Assembly (NCBI GenBank): GCA_963703075.1
Contig: OY969786.1
Span: 4,278,001-4,342,000 of the forward strand
Origin: Korobacter sp963703075
Lineage (GTDB): Bacteria; Acidobacteriota; Terriglobia; Terriglobales; Acidobacteriaceae
Reading direction: 5' to 3'
Length of the DNA stretch: 64,000 nucleotides
Numbering within the stretch: the first letter of the stretch is position 1; the number at the start of each line of letters is the position of its first letter. Of this stretch, positions 26,032-35,453 are shown in pieces. The translations under genes and the position numbers were made by a program. The notes below the pieces were generated by a model. The model had not been told where the DNA came from. It ran no database searches and saw only the letters and a program-made list of their open reading frames with translations.

Positions 26032-26565
26032 ATGTTGGCAATCCTATTTGTTGTCCTGGCTGTGATTTCGCGGTTCGCGATCGCCATGAGCCCGGGCGCG
26101 CACTGGTGGGCTTTTACGCCAGTCGTGGCTTCGCTGCTTTTCTTCGGTGCCAAAATGCCGCGCAAATATTTATGGATGCCGGTAGCGGTGCTGGCAGGTG
26201 CCGACGTCCTGCTCTCGCGCTTCTACGGCTATGGCTTTACGCCGGACCTGCTGGTGAGTTGGGCGTTCTACGCCGCCGTCGCATGGCTGGGCACCGCAAT
26301 GCTGCATGAAAATGCCAAGCCGGTGCGTTTGATCGCGGCGAGTTTGACTTCATCGCTTTCCTTCTTCGTGCTCAGCAATCTTGCCGTATGGGCTTTCTGG
26401 CCGACTTATCCTCACACCTTGAAGGGGCTGGCAACCTGCTTCGTGGCGGCGATTCCGTTCTATCGCAACCAGCCGGTCGCCGACTTATTGTTCACGATGG
26501 TGTTCTTCAGCGTGCCGGTGTTGCTGGAAGCGTTGCGGCCGAGCGAGAAGAAGCTCGCGGCCTAG
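26032..26565 (+). CDS. Small polytopic membrane protein (DUF6580-like)
   Basis: 177 residues with five to six hydrophobic helices. The conserved look is ISRFAIAMSPGAHWWAFTPVVASLLFFGAKMPRK, then GADVLLSRFYGYGFTPD and a final VADLLFTMVFFSVPVLLEAL. This pattern resembles the DUF6580 group and, more loosely, substrate-binding S-components of ECF transporters. Neither an ECF module nor an ATPase lies nearby, so transport is only a guess. GAGGTG precedes the ATG at 26032. The gene has its own promoter candidate and a strong terminator, so it is probably monocistronic. Confidence 0.75.
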   Translation: MLAILFVVLAVISRFAIAMSPGAHWWAFTPVVASLLFFGAKMPRKYLWMPVAVLAGADVLLSRFYGYGFTPDLLVSWAFYAAVAWLGTAMLHENAKPVRLIAASLTSSLSFFVLSNLAVWAFWPTYPHTLKGLATCFVAAIPFYRNQPVADLLFTMVFFSVPVLLEALRPSEKKLAA

Positions 26566-26582
26566 GACATTTTGTTTTCCAG

Positions 26583-26613
26583 AAAGGCCGGATGCGTCCG
26601 GCCTTTTATTTTT
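26583..26613 (+). terminator. Rho-independent terminator
   Basis: Perfect 10-bp stem AAAGGCCGGA (26583-26592) / TCCGGCCTTT (26597-26606) with loop TGCG, followed by TATTTTT. Confidence 0.92.
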
Positions 26614-26630
26614 GCCGGAATGAGGGCGGG

Positions 26631-26990
26631 ATGCTGGACTGGGCGAACGGCGATCTGCAGCAAGGGTTGCGCTGTTACCGCGAGGAGGCGTTCTTCGAGG
26701 CGCACGAGCATTGGGAGGCCGTGTGGCTGCGGAGCGAGGAGCCGGAGAAGACCTTTCTCCAAGCTCTCATCCAACTGGCTGGGGCATTCTTTCACTTCCG
26801 CCGCGGCAATCTAGGAGGGGCCCGCTCGATGATGAAGAAAGCGCTCACGCGGCTGGAGCGTTATCCGGAGGCGTTTGGGGGAGTGGCGGTTGAGCGCTTG
26901 CGTGGCAACCTGCGGGGATGGTTGGTTGCGCTGGAAACGGAGCTGGTGGAGGCGCCGGCGATCCCGGCCATCCAGTTCCTCGAGGCTTAG
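26631..26990 (+). CDS. DUF309 domain protein
   Basis: 119 residues. The DUF309 signature is EEAFFEAHEHWEAVWLRSEEPEK, with the His-Glu pairs typical of the family, and TFLQALIQLAGAFFHFRRGN. The protein is all-helical and cytoplasmic; the biochemical role of the family is not known to me. The ATG at 26631 follows GAGGGCGGG. An ATG upstream at 26592 lies inside the terminator stem and is rejected. The stop codon overlaps the stop of the convergent cytochrome gene by three bases. Confidence 0.85.
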   Translation: MLDWANGDLQQGLRCYREEAFFEAHEHWEAVWLRSEEPEKTFLQALIQLAGAFFHFRRGNLGGARSMMKKALTRLERYPEAFGGVAVERLRGNLRGWLVALETELVEAPAIPAIQFLEA

Positions 26991-28594
26991 CGGGTAGCCT
27001 CGGCATGGGCCAACTTGATGGCCGTGGTTTGCGACATCGCGTTGTACATCTGCACCAGGCGCTGGGGCTCGTCGGCTTTATACGGTTCGAGATTGTGGGC
27101 CCAGCGAAATCCGATGGGTTGATACCACAGCTCCACCTCGACATGAAATGGCCCTTGGGCGTCGCCCAGAGCGACCGAGTAGCGCACGAGATCCCCGCCA
27201 GCCGCGAAATTCGGGTCCGCCGCAGCATCGCCGATCACAGCGATATCTTTGGACGCTGTCTCTTTTTCGAAGCCCCCAGGCAGCAGCCGATTGTCCTTTA
27301 GGTAGCGCACGCCCGAGAGCAGCCCGGTCGTGACGTGATCCTGCGAGTCGCCCAGGATGTCTTCGTAGATTTCGACCTGGTCTGGGCTGGTGATCTCGCG
27401 ATAATGCGGTTCAAATTTTCTCGGGTCAACATCGTTGTCGTTGCCTTGGATCGAGCCATTGGGATTCAGTGCGCCGGATTGAAACACCGCGCGCCCGGCG
27501 CGGTCCTTCACGGTGACATATAGCCACGTTCGTCGCGAAGGATAGGCGGTGGGCAGCTTGTGGCCGGTCAGGTTTTCTACGAAGACATCCATGCGCATCG
27601 TTGCGCCGTCGAGATCGAGGTTGCGGATGGTGACTCGTGCGGCTTGCGATTGCAGGAACGCAATCGTGTTGTCGGAGGCCGCGGAGAGTTCCTGCGGAAG
27701 GGCTTGCGTATCCAGCTCGTTCCGGTATTGGTTGAGCACGCGCTGCATGAAGAAGTTGCCGCCCAGGAACACATGCTGGTGCATACCTTGGCGCATTACG
27801 GGAAGGATCGCAGTGATGGGAGCCTGGCCTGCAACTTCGGGCATGTGACACGACTGACAGGTGCGGCGGTTTACGTAGTCGCTGTGCTGCCACTCGAGAA
27901 ACGGCATCTGCTCCGGCAACGTGCCAATTTCTTTGCCGCCTTCGCCACGGGCAGTTGTATACAGCGTGTGGCAGGTGCCGCAGAGAGCGGAATCGCGGAT
28001 GTGGGCTGCCTGGGTCGGGCGGAAGCCTCCCGTCGAGGATTCCATGATGCGCTGGTGCCCGGCATCAATGGCGAAGGGACCGTATTCGGGGTGGTTGTCT
28101 TTCGCCTGCGGAGGGTCGACAACAAAACCTCCGCTGAAACTTTCCTTTGTGCCTAACTTATCGCCGCTGATCTGGTGACACACAGAGCACGAGACGCCAT
28201 CCTGGGCTTGCCTCGTGCCGTTCTTGTCGAGAGGCAGGAAGGAGAAAACTTCACCCTTCTTGTTTTGCAGTTTCGCGTCATAGCGCGTGATAGGCATGTG
28301 GCAGACAGAGCATTCGTCCTCCACGTCATGCTGTACCTCGGGATGGTCGATGGATTCGCGTCGCACGCTGGCCTGCCAGTAGGGATCGCGCGACGAGTTG
28401 GCCATGATGCTGGTCCGCCAATCGATACCGATCGATATATCTTTGCCGTCCGCCGTCGTCAGGCCGTTATGGCAGGCGAGGCAACGATCCGATGTCTGGA
28501 AGGAGGGTTTCAGGGCGGACTGATGGCCTGCACGCAGGAGCAACGGCAAGGAGAGCAGGACCGCCAGCGCAGCGAAGCACGCCCAAAGCCGCAT
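26987..28594 (-). CDS. Exported pentahaem c-type cytochrome with C-terminal beta domain
   Basis: 535 residues. A signal anchor (ACFAALAVLLSLPLLLRAG) is followed by five CxxCH haem sites at 38-42 (CLACH), 95-99 and 136-140 (CSVCH), 205-209 (CGTCH) and 246-250 (CQSCH), all in the first half. The second half is beta-rich, with ENLTGHKLPTAYPSRRTW, a segment seen in multihaem cytochromes of acidobacteria and planctomycetes. A periplasmic or surface electron-transfer role is likely; the partner is unknown. ATG 28594 shares its A with the TGA stop of the monohaem gene (TGATG), with AGGAGG six bases upstream, so the two genes are translationally coupled. Confidence 0.9.
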   Translation of the reverse strand: MRLWACFAALAVLLSLPLLLRAGHQSALKPSFQTSDRCLACHNGLTTADGKDISIGIDWRTSIMANSSRDPYWQASVRRESIDHPEVQHDVEDECSVCHMPITRYDAKLQNKKGEVFSFLPLDKNGTRQAQDGVSCSVCHQISGDKLGTKESFSGGFVVDPPQAKDNHPEYGPFAIDAGHQRIMESSTGGFRPTQAAHIRDSALCGTCHTLYTTARGEGGKEIGTLPEQMPFLEWQHSDYVNRRTCQSCHMPEVAGQAPITAILPVMRQGMHQHVFLGGNFFMQRVLNQYRNELDTQALPQELSAASDNTIAFLQSQAARVTIRNLDLDGATMRMDVFVENLTGHKLPTAYPSRRTWLYVTVKDRAGRAVFQSGALNPNGSIQGNDNDVDPRKFEPHYREITSPDQVEIYEDILGDSQDHVTTGLLSGVRYLKDNRLLPGGFEKETASKDIAVIGDAAADPNFAAGGDLVRYSVALGDAQGPFHVEVELWYQPIGFRWAHNLEPYKADEPQRLVQMYNAMSQTTAIKLAHAEATR

Positions 28595-29742
28595 CACCAG
28601 CCTCCTGTAAGCTTGCCGTCAGCCCAATCCCACAGAATGTAGAACTCTGCCTGGATCGGCCGATCGTGAGTATCTGTCACCGGTATGCGCAATCCGAGAT
28701 CGGCGCGAATATGTTGGCGACGACTCAGGGTCACCTGCATTTGTGGGAGCAGGTCCCAGTCCGTCCTGGCATTGCTCTCCATCTCATGGCTGGCGATGAA
28801 TTCGATCATCGGAGACCAGAGCCTTCCGAAGCCGTGATCGCGCGCGAAGCTCTGCCCGACGGTTGCGTAGCCATAGACGTTCTGCGCCTCGATTCCAGGA
28901 TTGACCGGCAGATTTGCGCCGCCCTGGAATTGCAGGAATGTATTGCTGCGGAATATCTGGTCGTACATCAGGAAGGTGCCGAAGGTCGTCGTGCCGGCGC
29001 CAAGATCATGTTCGTTGTTGCCGGAGGGAACGGCAACCTCACCTTGCACGGAAAAGATCGAACCTTTCTGCAGGCTTGAGTAGAGGACATGCTTGAGGCC
29101 GATGGTTACGTCGCCGATGCCGGCGTACCCAGCATGGTCCTGGTTCTTGTATTCGATAGGAAGATCGACTTCGAGCTGGTTCTTCATGCCGAAGCGTTGC
29201 TCGTGGATGATGTGGCCAGTCACGCCAGGAGATCCGTTGGCATTGATTTCAGAGGTGACGACCTCCTCGTCTTCCGGATAGGCCTTCTCGGTCACGATGG
29301 CACGCGGGACGTTGAGTTCTCCGCGTGGCCAGTGCGCACTGTTGCAGAAGCCGCGCAAGTAGTGGACTACTTCGTCGATCTGCTTGGGTGTGAGCGCCTC
29401 CGCGAACGAAGGCATGATCTGCGAAAACCCACGGTAGGGGCCGCCGTAGGTGATTACCGCCGCGTATGCGGAGTTCAACTCCGAGGTCGTCTGGTCGCAA
29501 CGGCTGAAGTCGGGGAAAGAATCGGGCTTGGTGAACCCTGCGATGGATTGCGAAGCGCCTTTTCCATCCGGACCGTGGCAGGCGACGCAAGCCGACGTGT
29601 AGATACGCGCACCTTCGGAGAGTTGCGGCGAAGTCGATCCGGCCATCCCGGAAAATATCAGGAGGAGAAGCGCACAAAAGCCACAGGCACCGAGCCAGGC
29701 TCCTGCACAGTGATCCATTCCCCTGGATGTGGATCTTTGCAT
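28594..29742 (-). CDS. Monohaem cytochrome c fused to a beta-barrel-like domain
   Basis: 382 residues. The signal sequence (CGFCALLLLIFSGMAG) leads into a class I cytochrome c domain (about 40-140) with CVACH at 52-56 and a probable Met axial ligand in SQIMPSF. The remaining 240 residues are strand-rich with alternating polar/apolar pattern (FGMKNQLEVDLPIEY, GIGDVTIGLKHVLY, IQAEFYILWDW). They resemble the outer-membrane transporter/MetA-pathway barrel proteins and end in W. A haem domain tethered to an outer-membrane barrel is inferred. The start is ATG 29742; the frame extends to a TTG at 29790. It is coupled to the pentahaem cytochrome by a TGATG overlap. Confidence 0.82.
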   Translation of the reverse strand: MQRSTSRGMDHCAGAWLGACGFCALLLLIFSGMAGSTSPQLSEGARIYTSACVACHGPDGKGASQSIAGFTKPDSFPDFSRCDQTTSELNSAYAAVITYGGPYRGFSQIMPSFAEALTPKQIDEVVHYLRGFCNSAHWPRGELNVPRAIVTEKAYPEDEEVVTSEINANGSPGVTGHIIHEQRFGMKNQLEVDLPIEYKNQDHAGYAGIGDVTIGLKHVLYSSLQKGSIFSVQGEVAVPSGNNEHDLGAGTTTFGTFLMYDQIFRSNTFLQFQGGANLPVNPGIEAQNVYGYATVGQSFARDHGFGRLWSPMIEFIASHEMESNARTDWDLLPQMQVTLSRRQHIRADLGLRIPVTDTHDRPIQAEFYILWDWADGKLTGGW

Positions 29743-29844
29743 GAAAACGATGCCGCCTCGCAAGCGGGCAACTTGCTTAGGAATGTGCAATGAGAATACA
29801 AGTTGTCACGCATACATCGAGATGACGAAGAGTTCATGATGGAT

Positions 29845-31230
29845 TTACAGCGAAGCGTCCATGGCCATGAACAGGTTATTGAGAGACTCGCAGAGGGTAG
29901 GGTGGGCGAAGACGCCGTCGCGCAAGGCGGTATACGGAAGTTTTCCCATCATGGCGATCTCGATCGCCGACATGATTTCGCCGCCCTCGATGCCGAGAAT
30001 GGCGGCGCCAAGGATTTGATCGTTCTCCGCATTGACGATGGCTTTCATGAATCCGCGGGTTTCGTCGGTCTCCACAGCGCGCGCGACGGAGCTCATGGGA
30101 AGCTTGGCAATTCGGATGTCGTAGCCCTGGCGGCGTGCCTCGGTCTCGGTCAGGCCGACCCGCCCGAGTTGCGGGTCGAGGAAGACCGTGTAGGGGACGA
30201 TACGGTCGCGGGTCGTTGCGTTCTTTTTCTCGATGAGGTTGGAGCGGATGATGCGGAAGTCGTCGTAGGAAATGTGCGTGAACGCCGGGCCGCCCTTGAT
30301 GTCGCCGAGCGCATAGATACCACTGACGCTGGTTTCGAGCCGGTCATTGGTTGGGATGCAGCCCTTCTGATCCGGCTGAATGCCGGCCGCCGGCAAATTG
30401 AGGCGGTCAGAATTCGGCGTGCGGCCAATAGCGACAAGGAGATGCGATCCGGAGTAGGTCTGCCCGCCGGCTTCGAGTTGAACGGTGGCTCCGGCCTGCC
30501 TTGCGCGGTCCGCGTGCGTATTCAGATGGACCTCAATTCCATCTTGCTCGAGAATGTCTTTGACCGCAGCGGAAATGTCGGGGTCCTCATGCTCCAGGAG
30601 CTGGTTACCGGCGTGAAGGACGGTGACTCGACTGCCGAATCGGCGGAACAACTGGCCGAATTCAAGGCCAACGTAGCCGCCCCCGAGAACGAGAAAGTGT
30701 TCGGGGACGACGTCGAGTTCCATGATCGACGTGCTATCGAGAAACGGCACTCCTTCGAGGCCTTCAATTTGCGGACGACCGGGCCGCGCTCCGGCATTGA
30801 TGAAGATGTGGGGGGCGGTCAATTCGCGGTTTGTGCCTTCCTTCGTGCGCACGCTGACAGTCTTTGGCGCGATAAAGCTCGCCTCGCCGAAGATGAGTTC
30901 CAGATTCGCGGTCTGCTCGACCCCCTTCTGATTTCTGCTGCGGAAGTCCTCCACGATCTTTCGCTTGCGATCGCGAACTTGCGACATATTGATCGTGATC
31001 GATCCTGTGTGGACGCCGTAATCTGCTGCGCGACGAGCAAGATAGGCCAAGCGGCCACTGGCGATCATGGTTTTCGTGGGAGTGCATCCCTCGTTGATGC
31101 AGGTGCCACCGACGTGAACGCGCTCGATGAGCGCTGTCCGCATGCCGGCCTTGGCCAGGGCAGTGGAGAGAGGAGTGCCGGCTTGTCCGGATCCAATCAC
31201 GATTGCGTCGAGTTGTTCAGGTGTGCTCAT
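29845..31230 (-). CDS. MerA-like FAD-dependent pyridine nucleotide-disulfide oxidoreductase
   Basis: 461 residues. The FAD fold begins AIVIGSGQAGTPLSTALAKAG, followed by the redox pair C44/C49 in GGTCINEGCTPTKT. The NAD(P)-binding fold is VLGGGYVGLEFGQLFRRFG, the second FAD motif IYALGDIKGG, and the C-terminal dimerisation domain has AHPTLCE with the catalytic-type His and Glu. It resembles mercuric reductase and dihydrolipoamide dehydrogenase. It lacks the N-terminal metal-binding domain and the C-terminal Cys pair of true MerA, and no other mer gene is near, so mercury reduction is doubtful. A DUF4126 gene lies 24 bp upstream in the same direction. Confidence 0.88.
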   Translation of the reverse strand: MSTPEQLDAIVIGSGQAGTPLSTALAKAGMRTALIERVHVGGTCINEGCTPTKTMIASGRLAYLARRAADYGVHTGSITINMSQVRDRKRKIVEDFRSRNQKGVEQTANLELIFGEASFIAPKTVSVRTKEGTNRELTAPHIFINAGARPGRPQIEGLEGVPFLDSTSIMELDVVPEHFLVLGGGYVGLEFGQLFRRFGSRVTVLHAGNQLLEHEDPDISAAVKDILEQDGIEVHLNTHADRARQAGATVQLEAGGQTYSGSHLLVAIGRTPNSDRLNLPAAGIQPDQKGCIPTNDRLETSVSGIYALGDIKGGPAFTHISYDDFRIIRSNLIEKKNATTRDRIVPYTVFLDPQLGRVGLTETEARRQGYDIRIAKLPMSSVARAVETDETRGFMKAIVNAENDQILGAAILGIEGGEIMSAIEIAMMGKLPYTALRDGVFAHPTLCESLNNLFMAMDASL

Positions 31231-31254
31231 CAGTGATCCTTCGTCGGCACGGTG

Positions 31255-31731
31255 CTACAAGCGTGTGATGAGCAGCACTCCGAGGCCGATGGCAACCAGA
31301 TCTTCCGGAATGGCGACCACGATGTCTTTCACCTTAAGAGAACGGACCAGGCCAACACGGGCATGATAGCCGGCGAAGGCGCCCACGATGCCGCCAATCG
31401 CGCCGGCGAGCGCAGCGATCCACACCGAAGCGCCGGCGGCAACTCCGATGCACGCACCCGACAGACCTCCGGTGCAAAAACGCGCTATCAGCCCCACCGC
31501 TTGGGTGCGGGGCGGGGTCGCGGGAAGTTGATCGGCGACAAACTCACCAAGAGCGCCGAGAGTGAAGACAGCCACCGCCCAGGTGTGTCCCATAAAAGCC
31601 AGCGGCGAATCGGCCAGGTGAAGTACGCTTAAGTGGGCAGCCCAGGCGACGACAGCGGGAGCCGTCATTGAACGCAGTCCGGCAACCACACCGATGGCGA
31701 ACGCAAGGATTAGCGCAAGGGAAGGGCTCAT
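31255..31731 (-). CDS. DUF4126-like membrane protein
   Basis: 158 residues with about four Gly/Ala-rich membrane helices (LALILAFAIGVVAGLRSMTAPAVVAW is the family-like N-terminus; IAALAGAIGGIVGAFAGYHAR follows). The start is ATG 31731, with GGAG seven bases upstream; a longer frame to 31767 lacks a ribosome-binding site. It is likely co-transcribed with the MerA-like flavoprotein. The function is unknown. Confidence 0.8.
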   Translation of the reverse strand: MSPSLALILAFAIGVVAGLRSMTAPAVVAWAAHLSVLHLADSPLAFMGHTWAVAVFTLGALGEFVADQLPATPPRTQAVGLIARFCTGGLSGACIGVAAGASVWIAALAGAIGGIVGAFAGYHARVGLVRSLKVKDIVVAIPEDLVAIGLGVLLITRL

Positions 31732-31806
31732 AAGATCTCCGAGCTGGAAAAGCGATGGGCCGGTCAAACGTTGGTTCAGATGCGAGTGGTGCGTGACGGT
31801 TGCAAT

Positions 31807-33838
31807 TTAGATTGAATCATCGTTCGCGCCGCCGAAGAATGCCTCGACAACGCGAATGTCGGTGGTGCGGCGATAACGCGGTAGGCTCTCCACGAAGACC
31901 TTGCCGTATTGCTTCTTCAGGATCCGATTGTCGAGGAGGCAGACGACACCGCGGTCGTGCAGCGAGCGGATGAGCCGGCCGAAGCCCTGTTTCAATGCGA
32001 TGACAGCCGAGGGAACCTGGTAATCGAAGAAAGCATTGCCGCCGTCGGCGTCGATAGCGCGGATGCGGGCGGCGACGATGGGATCGTTGGGTACCGCAAA
32101 GGGCAGGCGATCGATAATGACGCAACTGAGCTGCTCGCCCTGCACGTCCACGCCCTGCCAAAAAGAACTGGTACCGAATAGTACGGCTCCGGGCGTCATG
32201 CGGAACTCTTCGAGCAGCGCGCTCTTGGGCGCGTCACCCTGTTTGAGCATGGGATAGTCAAGCTCGCCGAGCAGCCGGTCGTAAACGTCGTTCATTTGCG
32301 CGTAGCTGGTGAAGAGGCAGAATGCACGGCCGCTGGTGATGGTGAGCAGTTGCCGGATGCGGTCGGCTGCCTTGCGTGAAAAGTTTGGTTCACGCGGATC
32401 GGGCATATCGGGGGGAACGTAGAAAACAGCCTGGGTCTCGTAGTCGAAATGCGAGGGCACAATAAGTTCACGAGAGTCTGCCAGGCCGAGGCGGCCGCGC
32501 GCATAGCCGAAGGCGCCGCCCACCGCGATGGTGGCGGAGGTCAGGACGGCGGTGTTGAGGTTGGCGAACAGGGTGTGCTGCAGGATCGCGGAAACGTCGA
32601 TGGGCGTGGCCTGGAGGAAAACGTTGTGGCCGGTACGTCCGGCGCGACGCGATTCCCCGCGCCGTTCGATCCAATAGACGGTGTTGCGGTCGTTTGACTC
32701 CAGCAGGAAACCCAGCTGAACCCGCAGTTCTTCGGTACGTCGCGCGAGATTAAACAGTTCGTCAGGCTTCTCCTTGACGGCCTGGATCTCGCCGTAAAGA
32801 TGAACGAGCGCGTTTTGCAGGGCCAGAAACTCATCCCCGTTCTCTTCGAGAAACTCGCGGCGGCTCTCGAAGGCGAAGCGCCCCTCGCCCGGCGGCAATA
32901 GCGTGAAGAAAAGCTGCGAACGCTCGCGCAGGCGGTGCGCAGCCGTCAGAAGGGTCGGCGAAGCGATATGGAATTCCTTGATTGCGAATTCCACGTCGCG
33001 CACCAGTTCATCCACGCGAACATTCGAAGCGCTCACCCCGAAGTAGCTGCCGGCAACGTCTTCGAGTTCATGGGCCTCATCGAAAATCACAGCCGAAGCC
33101 TCGGGAAGGACCCCGGCATCGGGCGCGTGTTCGGCAGCCTGCTTGATCGACAGATCGGCAAAATAGAGATGATGATTGACGATGATGATGTCGCTCTCGG
33201 CCGCGGCACGACGCATTTCGGTAACGAAGCAGCGCTCATACTCCTTGCACTTGCTGCCGATGCAGGTATCGGCGCGTGCATCGAGCTTCGGCCAAAGCAG
33301 GCTGGCTTCCGGCACCGTGGTCAATTCGGCGCGATCGCCGGTGGATGTAACTGCTTCCCAGTCCTTGATAGATCGAAACTGATCGATCTCTTCCAACCCG
33401 TTGAGCACGGGACGGTCGGTGAGGTCGTATAGCTTTTTACGGCAAAGATAGTTATTGCGGCCCTTCATGTAGCAGACCTTCAGCCGCTGGTCGGAATCGG
33501 GACCGAAGACGGCACGCTCGAGGGCGGGAACATCTTTGTAGAAGAGCTGCTCCTGGAGGTTCTTGGTGCCGGTGGATATGATCACGCGCAGGCCGGAGCC
33601 GGATCACCGGGACGAGATACGCAAGCGTTTTGCCGGTTCCGGTTCCGGCTTCGACGATGAGGTGGCGTTTCTCGGCGAGTGCCTGTTCCACGGCCTGGGC
33701 CATTTGCAGTTGTCCGCGGCGGAATTCATAGGCAGGATGCGATTTTGCCAGTACGCCGCCGGGTCCGAAAAACTGGTGCAAGGTGAGCGAGCGGATATCG
33801 CGAGCGGGGGTTGCGGCGGATTGTGAGCTGCTGGACAC
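31807..33838 (-). CDS. DinG/XPD-like iron-sulfur DNA helicase, frame interrupted by an apparent +1 insertion
   Basis: The first segment has the Walker A motif IVEAGTGTGKTLAYLVPVIR. The second, +1, begins VIISTGTKNLQEQLFYKDVP. Removing one base near 33598 fuses them as IRSGLRVIISTG, the normal helicase motif Ia, and gives 676 residues. Other features are the four-Cys iron-sulfur domain (CYMKGRNNYLC ... DTCIGSKCKEYERC), the DEAH box VIFDEAHELEDVAG, and C-terminal motifs SFWQGVDVQGEQL (V) and KQGFGRLIRSLHDRG (VI). These place it in superfamily 2, DinG/YoaA-like 5'-3' helicases involved in DNA repair. The start is GTG 33838 with no clear ribosome-binding site. Divergent from der. Confidence 0.85.
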
Positions 33839-33857
33839 AGGACGGGGCCGTTCTCCC

Positions 33858-33863
33858 TATAAT
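33858..33863 (+). promoter_or_regulatory. Consensus -10 element of der
   Basis: Perfect TATAAT at 33858-33863, 37 bp before the der start. A TGGACA at 33832-33837 could serve as -35, but its 20-bp spacing is long. It lies at the edge of the divergent helicase gene. Confidence 0.5.
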
Positions 33864-33899
33864 AGCTGTGCGGAGCGTTTCGCGCCCTCAGGATTCCAC

Positions 33900-35444
33900 T
33901 TGGCAAGATCGAAGTCTCCAACCCAAAGCAGCAGCGGGAATACCACCTTGCCGATCGTCGGCATGGTGGCTATCGTTGGACGCCCCAACGTCGGCAAGTC
34001 GACGCTCTTCAACCGCCTGGTTGGACAGCGCCGTGCGATTGTCGGCGACGAACCGGGGATTACGCGCGACCGCCTCTACGGGTACGCCGACTGGAACGCC
34101 AAACGAATCCGCGTGGTCGATACCGGAGGCATTATCCCCGATGACGAAGCGTTCATTCCGGCGGAGATTTTCCGTCAAGCCAAGGTCGCGCTGCAGGAGA
34201 CCGATGTCATCGTGATGGTGGTCGATGGACGGAGCGAGCTTGCTTCGTCGGACATCGACCTCGCGCGAATGCTGCAGCGCACTGGCAAACCAATCATCCT
34301 GGCGGTGAACAAGATTGACGACCCGAAGCTCGAGAGCTACGTGGAGGATTTCCGCCGGCTGGGAATTAAAACCATGATGCCGGTTTCCGCGGAAAACTCG
34401 ACAGGAGTCGCGGAACTGTTGGAGGCGGTGCTGGAGCGCATCCCGGAACGCGAGCCCATCGCCGAAAATGCGGGCGTTGCCCACTTGTTGTCGAGAGCTG
34501 GCAAGGTAAGCCACGAGATGGCGGCGCCCGTCGATGAATTGGATGCGGTCGACCTCGAAGGCGAAGAGGACGACGTTCCGAACGAAGGAGAAGAACAACC
34601 CGACAGCGAGCAGAGCAAAGAGGTAAAGATTGCGATCATCGGCCGGCCGAATGTAGGCAAATCGACGCTGCTGAACCGGTTGACGGGCACGGGGCGCGCG
34701 ATCGTTTCTCCGATCGCGGGGACCACGCGCGATGCGGTGGATGAAGTCGTGGAGCGCGACGGACAGATGTTTCGCTTCATCGATACGGCAGGGATTCGCC
34801 GCAAAGGGAAGACCCACTTGATGGCCGAGAAGCTTTCGGTGGTGATGGCGCGCAAGCATCTCGAAGCTGCCGATCTTGCCTTGATCGTGATCGACGCGAC
34901 CGAGGGAGTGACGGCGCTGGATGCGACGATTGTCGGCTATGCGCACGAGGCTGGACGGTCGGTCATCATTCTCGTGAACAAGTGGGACGCCGTGACGATC
35001 AACCGCACGGACGGCAAGCCCGCGGCAAAACTAGCGGTCTTCGAAGAACAGGTGCGCGACCACCTCAAGTTTTTGAGTTACGCCCCGGTCATCTTCACCT
35101 CGGCGGTGACCGGGTTTAATGCCGAAAAGATCTTCGATGCGATTGAACTGGTGGCGAGTGAACGCCGCAAGCGCATTCCGACGGGGGAGATGAACCGGTT
35201 CCTCAAGCACATTGACTTCGAGCGCGCCTCGGTGCCGTACTCGCATCGCATGCGCATCTTCTACATGACCCAGGCGGCGGTCTCGCCTCCGACGTTTATT
35301 CTTTTTACCGATCGCGCCACACCACTGCATTTCGCCTACCGGCGTTTCCTGGAAAACCAGATCCGGGCCTCCTTCCAGTTTGTCGGTACGCCGATCTGGA
35401 TCAAGGCACGCGCCCGCAACGCCGATCGCGAAGGGAAACGTTAG
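33900..35444 (+). CDS. der: Ribosome-assembly GTPase Der (EngA)
   Basis: 514 residues. Two tandem GTPase domains each have full motifs: AIVGRPNVGKSTLFNRL, DTGGI and VNKIDD in the first, and AIIGRPNVGKSTLLNRL, DTAGIRRKGK and VNKWDA in the second. An acidic linker (DLEGEEDDVPNEGEEQPD) separates them and a KH-like domain ends the protein. Der acts in maturation of the 50S ribosomal subunit. The chosen start is TTG 33900, seven bases after AGGA; an ATG at 33963 is possible but would cut the sequence very close to the first P-loop. Its end is nine bases from the convergent membrane protein gene. Confidence 0.95.
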   Translation: MARSKSPTQSSSGNTTLPIVGMVAIVGRPNVGKSTLFNRLVGQRRAIVGDEPGITRDRLYGYADWNAKRIRVVDTGGIIPDDEAFIPAEIFRQAKVALQETDVIVMVVDGRSELASSDIDLARMLQRTGKPIILAVNKIDDPKLESYVEDFRRLGIKTMMPVSAENSTGVAELLEAVLERIPEREPIAENAGVAHLLSRAGKVSHEMAAPVDELDAVDLEGEEDDVPNEGEEQPDSEQSKEVKIAIIGRPNVGKSTLLNRLTGTGRAIVSPIAGTTRDAVDEVVERDGQMFRFIDTAGIRRKGKTHLMAEKLSVVMARKHLEAADLALIVIDATEGVTALDATIVGYAHEAGRSVIILVNKWDAVTINRTDGKPAAKLAVFEEQVRDHLKFLSYAPVIFTSAVTGFNAEKIFDAIELVASERRKRIPTGEMNRFLKHIDFERASVPYSHRMRIFYMTQAAVSPPTFILFTDRATPLHFAYRRFLENQIRASFQFVGTPIWIKARARNADREGKR

Positions 35445-35453
35445 GCCTCGAGC

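Noticed and set aside
29845..31230. True mercuric reductase (merA)
   Set aside because: No N-terminal metal-binding domain, no C-terminal Cys pair, and no mer genes nearby.
29803..31236. Long plus-strand open frame across the MerA-like gene (477 codons)
   Set aside because: Antisense shadow; the minus-strand frame carries complete FAD, NAD(P) and redox motifs.
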